Source of the DNA: Bacillus_AB infantis_B
GTDB taxonomy: Bacteria > Bacillota > Bacilli > Bacillales > Cytobacillaceae
Assembly: GCF_008180445.1 (NCBI RefSeq)
Contig: NZ_VTER01000006.1
Span: 434,001-498,000 of the forward strand
Direction: 5' to 3'
DNA: 64,000 nt
The notes below the pieces were generated by a model. That model was not told the origin of the DNA. It saw only the letters and a program-made list of their open reading frames with translations, and did not search any database. Positions 1-6,381 of the stretch are shown one piece after another. How positions within the stretch are numbered: position 1 is the stretch's first letter; the number at the start of each line of letters is the position of its first letter. The position numbers were made by a program, and so were the translations under genes.

Positions 1-165
1 CCAGCGGTTGCGCTGCTTCTTGAATATTATTATGATCCCCGTTATACGCATACAGCTAAAATGTATCCGGAAGACAGGATCGTGACTATTCACGCCGCAA
101 ATATCGAGGATGCTGCCCAAAAGATAGAAGAGTACGTCCTATCACAATCGCCGGTTGCGCAATAA
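1..165 (+). CDS. mnmH: tRNA 2-selenouridine synthase MnmH, C-terminal fragment (5' end outside window)
   Basis: Only the last 54 codons are visible, in frame from base 1 to a TAA. The tail carries LLLEYYYDPRY followed by a short strand (DRIVTIHAAN) and a final helix. This matches the end of MnmH/SelU (YbbB), a rhodanese plus P-loop enzyme that uses selenophosphate from SelD to convert 2-thiouridine to 2-selenouridine at tRNA position 34. The family assignment is from memory of the conserved YYDP segment; the catalytic rhodanese domain is off the edge. A selD gene 4 kb away supports the call. A strong terminator follows directly. Confidence 0.75.
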   Translation, partial: PAVALLLEYYYDPRYTHTAKMYPEDRIVTIHAANIEDAAQKIEEYVLSQSPVAQ

Positions 166-174
166 ATTTTGTAT

Positions 175-213
175 AAATAGGGCTGCATGCTGTCATGCAG
201 CCCTATTTATTTT
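175..213 (+). terminator. Rho-independent terminator after mnmH
   Basis: Perfect 15-bp inverted repeat (175-189 with 194-208, loop CTGT) followed by a T-rich run. It ends the mnmH transcript 10 bases after the stop codon. Confidence 0.9.
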
Positions 214-263
214 TGCTTTTAATGGTAAAATTAACCTAATAAGATGATAAGGTGGGGGTATGA

Positions 264-779
264 TTGGCTTTTCACAAACTTTTGGGCCTATCTTGTACAA
301 ACATAGACAGGAAAATTAAAATACGGGAAGCGGTCAGGGCAATCATTGTACAAAATGATCTGATCCTTCTTCTGCAGACCATTACAGGAGGCTATAAATT
401 TCCCGGAGGAGGGGTAGAGGAAGGAGAAACCTGCTCGGAAGCACTGATCAGGGAAGTTGCAGAAGAAACAGGCTACACAAGCTGCAGGGTTAAAGAAAGA
501 GTTGGGGAAGTCGTCGAAAGGCGTATCGACGAATATGATGACCGCTTCCTCTTTCAAATGAATTCACATTTTTATATCTGTGAATTAAATGATTTCGCTA
601 TGGCACCGCAGCAGTTGGATACATATGAAGCAGAGCTGGGATTCATGCCCAAATGGGTGCCTATTGATGAAGCAATAGAAGAAAATAAGAAATCCATCGG
701 GAAAATAAAAAATCATACTTGGCTTAAAAGGGAAAATTTTGTACTCGAAGAGCTTAAGGTTATGCTAATCAACCACTAA
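264..779 (+). CDS. NUDIX hydrolase
   Basis: 171-aa protein that probably hydrolyses a nucleoside diphosphate linked to another group; the substrate cannot be told from sequence. The NUDIX box is complete at about residues 48-71: GGGVEEGE, then RE and EETG with the standard spacing (G-x5-E-x7-RE-x2-EE-x-G). The start is a TTG, chosen because GGTGGGGG lies 5 bases upstream; an ATG at 260 is in another frame and soon stops. It stands alone between terminators and shares its 3' hairpin with the convergent deacetylase gene. Confidence 0.85.
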   Translation: MAFHKLLGLSCTNIDRKIKIREAVRAIIVQNDLILLLQTITGGYKFPGGGVEEGETCSEALIREVAEETGYTSCRVKERVGEVVERRIDEYDDRFLFQMNSHFYICELNDFAMAPQQLDTYEAELGFMPKWVPIDEAIEENKKSIGKIKNHTWLKRENFVLEELKVMLINH

Positions 780-784
780 AAAAC

Positions 785-822
785 AAAAGCACCCGAAGGC
801 TTATGCTCCGGGCGCTTTCCGT
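785..822. terminator. Bidirectional terminator between NUDIX and deacetylase genes
   Basis: Stem AAAGC-(A)CCCG ... CGGG-CGCTTT. Read on the minus strand it is followed by a T-rich tract (TTTTGTTTTTT), and it overlaps the stop of the deacetylase gene. It ends the phn-like operon on the minus strand and probably also the NUDIX transcript. Confidence 0.75.
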
Positions 823-1448
823 TCGTTCTTTCCTGGCTGAAGTGAGGCAAAGCTGTATCCTTTCAGCCTGATCTCCTTTAAAAGCTCAGGCAGGATATCA
901 GCTGTATGCTTTAGTTCATGCAGGAGGATAATGGCTCCATCTTCCAGATGATCTGTTACATTGCAAATGATTTTCTCCGGGTTTCCTTTAAGCTCCCAAT
1001 CGAGGGATGCAATGCGCCACATGACAGGAATCAATTCGAGTTCATTGGCCGCCTTGAGGGTAGCTTCATTATACTGGCCAAAAGGGGGACGGAAGAATAC
1101 CGGCGCCTTTCCGGTAACCCGGCGGATCTTCTCTTTGCTGGTTTCCAGGTCCTTATACTGATCCTCACAGGAAAGAGCAGCCAGATTTTTGTGGCGGGAT
1201 GAATGGGTTCCAATGATATGGCCTTCATCGAGCACTCTCTGCCATGGCCTTTCAGGATACAGAAGCCTTGTCTGCCAGAAAAAAGCGGCTTTCGCATTTT
1301 CCGCTGCCAGGCTGTCCAAAATGGAATGCAAATGCCTGCCAGGTCCATCATCAAAGGTTAAAATCACTGACTGTTTATCACCGGGCTGTATTTTTGATAT
1401 CACTTCAGTATCTGCTGAGTCGTACACGACTCTTGTCTCATCAACCAC
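801..1448 (-). CDS. Polysaccharide deacetylase (NodB domain), start uncertain
   Basis: About 215 aa. NodB-type carbohydrate esterase 4 fold: first metal motif TFDDGPG, then GTHSSRH (H-x3-H metal ligands), RPPFGQYN and the C-terminal LLHE. Such enzymes remove N-acetyl groups from GlcNAc-containing polymers. No signal peptide or membrane helix is visible, which is unusual for a wall enzyme. The GTG at 1448 is the first possible start of the uninterrupted frame and lacks a good ribosome site. A well-placed AAAGGAG precedes an ATG at 1466 in the same frame, but that ATG is followed by five codons and a TGA that abuts this GTG. It is the last gene of the phnD-E-C unit, about 20-40 bases after phnC. 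Confidence 0.75.
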   Translation of the reverse strand: MVDETRVVYDSADTEVISKIQPGDKQSVILTFDDGPGRHLHSILDSLAAENAKAAFFWQTRLLYPERPWQRVLDEGHIIGTHSSRHKNLAALSCEDQYKDLETSKEKIRRVTGKAPVFFRPPFGQYNEATLKAANELELIPVMWRIASLDWELKGNPEKIICNVTDHLEDGAIILLHELKHTADILPELLKEIRLKGYSFASLQPGKNERKAPGA

Positions 1449-1466
1449 TCAAGGACTTTTTGTCAT
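1417..1466 (-). other. Five-codon leader ORF with in-frame TGA and downstream hairpin at the deacetylase start
   Basis: On the minus strand a strong ribosome site and ATG (1466-1464) open the reading frame of the deacetylase, but codon 6 is TGA (1451-1449), immediately followed by GTG. Sixteen bases after the TGA lies a perfect 6-bp hairpin (1432-1417, GAGTCG-TGTA-CGACTC). This could be reinitiation from a minimal leader ORF, a sequencing or mutational stop, or a selenocysteine codon. The facts are seen in the sequence; the meaning is open. Confidence 0.5.
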
Positions 1467-1485
1467 AAATATTCTCCTTTCCCCT

Positions 1486-2238
1486 TCAGACCGGAATAAA
1501 TTCAGCCCCATAGGTCTTTTCATACAATTCCTCTGTGAATTCATCTGGTTTCCCGTCAAAGATGAGGCTGCCATCTTTTAAGGCAAGAATGCGTGTTGCA
1601 TAGCGTTTTGCGAGGGAAACATCATGAACATTAATGATGGTCAGAAGGCCATGCTCTCTGTGAAGGGACTGAAGAAGCGAGAAAATCCTCTCTGATGTCC
1701 CGGGATCAAGGCTTGCCACAGGTTCATCACCAAGAAACACCTTGGGAGACTGGAGCAGGGCCCTTGCTATGCCGACGCGCTGCTTCTGTCCGCCGCTCAA
1801 TTGTTCAACTTTCCTTCCGGCAAACTCACTCAGGCCGACATCTTCCATCACACTGCGGGCAAGTCCAATTTCTTTTTTTGAAAAAGCGCCTATCAGATTC
1901 TTGAAAGTGCTTCTGTAGCCAAACATTCCTGTCAGGACATTTTGCATGACTGTCAGACGGGGGATGAGATTATAATGCTGAAAGATCATGCCCATTTCCC
2001 TCCGTACAAGCCGTTCTTCCTCGGCAGATTTGCCGGATACCGGCTTGCCCTGGAAGTATACTTCCCCAGCAGAAGGCTTCTGGAGCCCATTCATGCAGCG
2101 GATAAGTGAAGACTTCCCGGCACCGCTTTTTCCAAGTACACATATGAATTCGCCTTGGTTCAGTTCAAGGTTTATGTTATGCAGGGCAGGGGAGTCAGCC
2201 TTCGGATAACGTACGGCAACATTCTCCAGCTTGATCAT
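1486..2238 (-). CDS. phnC: PhnC-type phosphonate/oxyanion ABC transporter ATPase
   Basis: 250-aa cytoplasmic ATPase of a binding-protein-dependent importer. Walker A GKSGAGKSS at about residues 36-44, Q-loop region FQHYNLIP, signature LSGGQKQR and Walker B FLGDEPVASLDP are all present. The pattern MNGLQKPSAG and the overall length match PhnC. It follows phnE by 15 bases on the same strand, so PhnD (binding), PhnE (permease) and PhnC form one transporter. Phosphonate is the family default; phosphite or other oxyanions are also possible, and no C-P lyase genes are seen here. Confidence 0.85.
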   Translation of the reverse strand: MIKLENVAVRYPKADSPALHNINLELNQGEFICVLGKSGAGKSSLIRCMNGLQKPSAGEVYFQGKPVSGKSAEEERLVRREMGMIFQHYNLIPRLTVMQNVLTGMFGYRSTFKNLIGAFSKKEIGLARSVMEDVGLSEFAGRKVEQLSGGQKQRVGIARALLQSPKVFLGDEPVASLDPGTSERIFSLLQSLHREHGLLTIINVHDVSLAKRYATRILALKDGSLIFDGKPDEFTEELYEKTYGAEFIPV

Positions 2239-2253
2239 AAGCCCAGCCTCCTT

Positions 2254-3009
2254 CTAAATCACTTTATTTCTGACAAAGCTTCCAAACAAATCAACGATCA
2301 CGACAATGATCATAATGATCAGCACATCGAGAGAAACGGCCGAATAGTGGAAGGTCTTGAAATCATTGAACAATCTCTGTCCTATTCCGCCTCCGCCGAT
2401 AAAGCCAAGAATCAGAGAGGTGCGGATTGCTACCTCGAACCGGTAGAAAAACTGGGAAAGCACATTCGGCCAGATTTGCGGCAGGATGCTGAACAGGGAG
2501 GCAAACCAGCTTTTGGCGCCGACTGCCCGCATGGCTTCCTGGGGTCCGCGCTCTGAAGACTCTATCAGTTCCGATACCAGCTTTCCAAGCACACCTGCAT
2601 TATGGAACAGAATGGCCAGTACAGCAGGGAAAGGCCCAAGGCCGAGGGCTGTAAGAAGGATCAGCCCAAATACGATTTCCGGCACTGAGCGGACGAAACT
2701 GAGGACTAGCCTTGTTACATGATAGACTGCTTTCGATGGGGAAGTGTTCCTTGCGGCCAGGAAACTGAGCGGCAATGCCGCCAGCAGACCGAGGAAGCTC
2801 CCAAGAAATGCCATCGCCAAAGTTTCCATGCTGTCCTCGAGCATCCGGGGCAGCAGCGAGAAATCCATTGGAAACCACTGCGATAAAAAATCGATCATAT
2901 TCCGGAAGTCCCGGAATTTCGAAAGATCGAATTCTGTAAGACGGGCACTGGCTATTACAGCCAGTGCCAGCAGAATAACAGTAAAAATACTACGCTTTTT
3001 AAACCACAC
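2254..3009 (-). CDS. phnE: PhnE-type ABC transporter permease
   Basis: 251-aa membrane protein with an N-terminal helix followed by about five more hydrophobic segments. It contains the cytoplasmic EAA-type loop (ESSERGPQEAMRAVG) typical of binding-protein-dependent permeases, plus RSVPEIVFGLIL, seen in PhnE proteins. Only one permease gene is present, so it presumably acts as a homodimer. It begins 11 bases after phnD and ends 15 bases before phnC on the same strand. Confidence 0.85.
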   Translation of the reverse strand: MWFKKRSIFTVILLALAVIASARLTEFDLSKFRDFRNMIDFLSQWFPMDFSLLPRMLEDSMETLAMAFLGSFLGLLAALPLSFLAARNTSPSKAVYHVTRLVLSFVRSVPEIVFGLILLTALGLGPFPAVLAILFHNAGVLGKLVSELIESSERGPQEAMRAVGAKSWFASLFSILPQIWPNVLSQFFYRFEVAIRTSLILGFIGGGGIGQRLFNDFKTFHYSAVSLDVLIIMIIVVIVDLFGSFVRNKVI

Positions 3010-3020
3010 AATGATCAGCT

Positions 3021-3923
3021 CTATTCGTTAATGATTCCCTGTTTGACAGCTGCTTCCCTGATGCTTTCATATTGTTCATTGGAAGCCTCGGTAAAACCTG
3101 TTGCGCCAAACGCATCAAGCACTTCTTTATCATCGATCGCCAGGAATGTTTCCTGCAGCTTTTCTATTGTTTTTTTATCTGTATCTTTATGGACTGCCCA
3201 AGGGTATTGGAAAAGTTTCTCGGATTCCCAGATTGTCTTGAACTGCTCTCCATCGATTTTACCGGACTCTGCAAGCTGGTTATAGATGGCGCTGTCAATC
3301 GCACCGGCATCCACCTGCTTGTTTTGGACAGCCAGGGCTGTTGCATCATGGGACCCTGTGAATCTGACTGATTTGAACTTATTTTCATCCTCTGATGTAT
3401 AAACACCCTGATCCTGCAGTTCGATGGAAGGGATGAGGGAGCCGGAAGTTGAATTGATATCGCCGAAGGCAAAATCAATTTCTCCTGCAGCTGCCACAAG
3501 GTCTTCCAGGTTATTGTACGGGCTGTCTTTATGGGTGACGATATAAGAATGATAGAAAGGCTCTCCATCTATCAGCTGAGTGATGATTGCTTCAGCGCCG
3601 CTTTTTTCGTGTGCAACCACATATGTAAGCGGTCCAAAATAGGCCATATCGATTTTATCGTAGTTCATCGCTTCAACTACGCCGTTATAATCAGGATAAA
3701 CCTCAACTTCCACTTTCCTGTCCAGCTCTTTTTCAAGGATCGACTGGAGCTTATCCATGGCCGTTTCCATTGCACCTTCCGTTTGTACCGGTATAACACC
3801 GATCGTGAAAGCTTCTTCATTATTAGTGCCGTTTTCTTTTTGTTCTGTGCCTTCCTCTGAACCGCATGCAGCAAGAATCATGATCAGCGTAAAGGCAGCT
3901 GCAGTCATTAGCCATTTTTTCAT
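3021..3923 (-). CDS. phnD: PhnD-type substrate-binding lipoprotein
   Basis: 300-aa lipoprotein that captures substrate outside the membrane for PhnE/PhnC. The signal peptide ends in a lipobox (ILAAC, Cys about residue 20). PhnD hallmarks follow: MAYFGPLTYV, FGDINSTSGSLIPS and FTGSHDATALAVQNKQVDAGAID, given here in pieces. The ATG at 3923 was preferred over an adjacent GTG because AGAGGTG lies 8 bases upstream. It is the first gene of the operon, 120 bases downstream of selD on the same strand, with a terminator in between. Confidence 0.85.
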   Translation of the reverse strand: MKKWLMTAAAFTLIMILAACGSEEGTEQKENGTNNEEAFTIGVIPVQTEGAMETAMDKLQSILEKELDRKVEVEVYPDYNGVVEAMNYDKIDMAYFGPLTYVVAHEKSGAEAIITQLIDGEPFYHSYIVTHKDSPYNNLEDLVAAAGEIDFAFGDINSTSGSLIPSIELQDQGVYTSEDENKFKSVRFTGSHDATALAVQNKQVDAGAIDSAIYNQLAESGKIDGEQFKTIWESEKLFQYPWAVHKDTDKKTIEKLQETFLAIDDKEVLDAFGATGFTEASNEQYESIREAAVKQGIINE

Positions 3924-4017
3924 CACTAAAACACCTCTTTAATATAGTTGGCTGTAATGGGAGAGAGGCAGCTGCGGAAAGAACCGCCGCAGCATCTGCC
4001 TGACATCCCATACCCCT

Positions 4018-4047
4018 TAAAAAAGGACTCGAATCGAGTCCTTTTAC
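4018..4047 (-). terminator. Rho-independent terminator of selD
   Basis: On the minus strand the stem AAAAGGACTC / GAGTCCTTTT overlaps the selD stop codon and is followed by a T run. It separates selD from phnD, though read-through is possible because no strong promoter is obvious in the short gap. Confidence 0.85.
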
Positions 4048-5093
4048 AGTACTTTAATCTTCCCGGGAGATTGGTCTGTTACTTCCCCGATGATCGCAGA
4101 AGTGACATTTCTCTCTTCAAGAGCCTTTTGCAGTGCTTCAGCTTCCGCCTCAGGCACTGAAATCAGCAGTCCGCCTGATGTGATCGCATCACACAGGATC
4201 AGCTGGGTTGTTTCATCAATATCAGGATGATACTCAATCCGCCCTGACAGCCATTTGTGGTTCTTCCTCGAACCGCCGGGAATGATATTCTGTTCGGCAA
4301 GCTCGCGAGTCCTGGGAAGGACAGGTACACTTCCGCTGTTGATGATGACACCGGCACCGCTGCCTTCAGCAAGCTCGATCGCATGGCCGAGAAGGCCGAA
4401 GCCGGTCACATCGGTACAGGCGTTCACCTGGAAGCTTTCCATAGCTTCTGCGGCATCTTTATTAAGCGCAGCCATCACGTTCATGACAAGATCAATATCT
4501 TCCTTATCAAGAAGGTCCCGCTTGATCGCTGTCGTAAGGATGCCGACACCGATCGGCTTGGTCAAAATCAAACGGTCGCCAGGCTTAGCGCCGGCATTGG
4601 CCCTGATTTTATCCGGATGAACAACACCAGTGACTGAAAGTCCGAATTTGGGCTCCTGGTCATCGATCGAGTGTCCGCCGACCAGGGCAGCCCCTGACTC
4701 CATGACTTTGTCTGATGCTCCTGCCAGGATGTCAGCAAGGATGCTCTTATCAAGGGTGCTGATAGGGAAACCGACGATATTCATGACTGTGATCGGTTTT
4801 CCGCCCATTGCATAGACATCACTTAAAGAGTTCGCAGCTGCAATCTGGCCGAACATATAAGGATCATCCACAATCGGGGTGAAAAAGTCGAGCGTCTGCA
4901 CTAAAGCAACATCGTCGCTTATTTTATATACTCCTGCATCATCGGAAGTATCAAGCCCGACAAGCAGATTTGGATCAGGTACAGCTTTGGGCAAATGACG
5001 CAGAACCTGCGCCAGGTCCTCAGGACCAATTTTGCAGCCTCAGCCGCCTTTTGTTGATAGTGAAGTCAATTTGACGATTTCTTCTCTGGACAT
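4044..5093 (-). CDS. selD: Selenide, water dikinase (selenophosphate synthase), selenocysteine-containing
   Basis: 349-aa enzyme making selenophosphate from selenide and ATP, the Se donor for Sec-tRNA, 2-selenouridine and other Se metabolites. The true start is ATG at 5093 (GGAGAGG upstream). The N-terminus reads MSREEIVKLTSLSTKGG-U-GCKIG, where U is an in-frame TGA at 5042-5040 (codon 18). SelD proteins carry Cys or Sec at this catalytic position before GCK. Plain ORF finders start at the later MPKAVPDPN and lose the active site. Downstream LDTSDDAGVY, the GGHSIDD segment and CTDVTGFGLLGH are standard SelD motifs. A hairpin with a G-first loop follows the UGA. The gene starts 46 bases after a glycosyltransferase gene, probably as one transcript. 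Confidence 0.95.
5003..5019 (-). promoter_or_regulatory. Candidate bSECIS hairpin in selD
   Basis: On the minus strand GGACCTG-GCG-CAGGTTC forms a 7-bp stem (one G-U) with a three-base loop. The loop G is the 28th base after the UGA, within the 16-37 base window known for bacterial SECIS elements. An overlapping alternative GGTCC-TGA-GGACC also exists. Confidence 0.6.
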
Positions 5094-5139
5094 GATTTCC
5101 TCTCCTTTCATTAAACAAGGGCTGTCCCAAACAAACTGT

Positions 5140-6135
5140 TCAGGAAGGGGAAAGCACCCTGCTGTATATCCTCAGCAGACTTTCGGCCTCCGATACACTA
5201 GAGTGGTGTTCTGCTATGTATTTTTTAGCAGCAGCTCCAAGTTTTTTTCTTATCTCGTAATTATTGATCATGCGCTCGGCATAAGCAAGAAATTCGACTT
5301 CATTCTGATAAACAAACCCTGTAGTCCCGTGCTTTACAAGACTTATGTTTCCTTCATTGGCTGAAACTAATACAGGCAATCCGCAATCCATCGCTTCTAT
5401 GATGGCTGCCGGCTGTCCCTCGGAAATAGAAGTGTTCAGGAGAACATCTGCACATTCGTAAAGGCTTCCCATCTTGCTGTGGGGAACCTGGCCGATATAT
5501 TCAATCCATTCTTCCTGTTCCGCCAGTTTTCTCACATATGATCCTTCTTCATCTTCAATGACCGGCCCAGAGATCACCAGGCGGATATGGGGGTATCTGT
5601 CATGGAGTTTCTTTAAGGAAAGGATTGCAAACGGGACATTTTTGATTTTCCTGATCCCGGCCGGAAGCAGGAAGACAAATGTATTTTGCTCTTTCTTAAA
5701 AACAGGCTCCATCATTTCAAACTGACTTCTTCCCTGTGGAATCACATACACCTTGGCTTCAGCATCGGGAACTTCACTTAGGAGAAGCTGCTTTGCCTGT
5801 TCATTGAAGACTGTAACGGCATTTGCTTCCTGAAGCGTCCAGATTACATCCTGCCGCCTTTCATGATGAAAAAGATCCTGATTCAGGTCGGTTCCTGTCA
5901 TTGTGATCACATAGCTATCTATCGGCATACCAAGCTCTTTCTTGTAAAGGAAAAAGCGGTAAGCATGAAAACCATGGACGATATCTCCCTGTGGAAGGGG
6001 TGATGCGGGTCTTTCTGTTGAAGAAACAATTTCTGTATCTGCTCCAAGCCTGCGGAGGCCGTCAGATATTCTTTTAACGGTGATAGTATTTCCACGTTCC
6101 TGATGGAAATTGGGAGAAGCCAAAATAATCTTCAT
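5140..6135 (-). CDS. GT-B family 4 glycosyltransferase upstream of selD, SenB-like selenosugar synthase candidate
   Basis: 331-aa soluble glycosyltransferase. The donor-binding domain carries the GT4 E-x7-E motif (EGQPAAIIE, about residues 238-246) and LLPAGIRKIKN. The N-terminal domain has PNFHQERGNTITVKRI and later DIVHGFHAYR. Selenosugar synthases of the SenB type, as I recall them, have a comparable GN-x2-TA-x-RW segment and an ALHARRS segment, and transfer a sugar from a UDP-sugar to selenophosphate. The gene ends 46 bases before selD with no terminator between, so both are probably co-transcribed. Glycosyltransferase is secure; the selenosugar role is inferred from context. AAAAGGAG precedes the ATG. 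Confidence 0.7.
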   Translation of the reverse strand: MKIILASPNFHQERGNTITVKRISDGLRRLGADTEIVSSTERPASPLPQGDIVHGFHAYRFFLYKKELGMPIDSYVITMTGTDLNQDLFHHERRQDVIWTLQEANAVTVFNEQAKQLLLSEVPDAEAKVYVIPQGRSQFEMMEPVFKKEQNTFVFLLPAGIRKIKNVPFAILSLKKLHDRYPHIRLVISGPVIEDEEGSYVRKLAEQEEWIEYIGQVPHSKMGSLYECADVLLNTSISEGQPAAIIEAMDCGLPVLVSANEGNISLVKHGTTGFVYQNEVEFLAYAERMINNYEIRKKLGAAAKKYIAEHHSSVSEAESLLRIYSRVLSPS

Positions 6136-6286
6136 CCAGTCACTCCTTTTATGCCGATTCTCTGCTGGAAAAACTGACAGCTGCCTGCCGCTGAAGCATG
6201 CACAATCAGTAGTATTTACATACCCTCAAAATTATACCGCAATACCTCTTGAAATCAAGAGAAATGCGCAGGTACCCAAGGGATAG

Positions 6287-6316
6287 TTGACAGAGCAAAA
6301 GGTTATATGATATTAA
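6287..6316 (+). promoter_or_regulatory. Sigma-A promoter of htpG
   Basis: TTGACA at 6287-6292 followed by an AT-rich -10 region (ATATTA/TATTAA, 6310-6316) at 17-18 bases. The CIRCE operator starts just downstream, over the expected transcription start. Confidence 0.6.
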
Positions 6317-6320
6317 AAAA

Positions 6321-6347
6321 TTAGCACTCTGCTTTAAAGAGTGCTAA
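6321..6347 (+). promoter_or_regulatory. CIRCE operator (HrcA site) upstream of htpG
   Basis: TTAGCACTC, nine bases, GAGTGCTAA: a perfect match to the CIRCE inverted repeat bound by the HrcA heat-shock repressor. It lies 34 bases before the htpG start codon, in the 5' untranslated region. Confidence 0.95.
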
Positions 6348-6381
6348 CGAAACTTCAATATATTCAGGAGGGGAAAATAAA

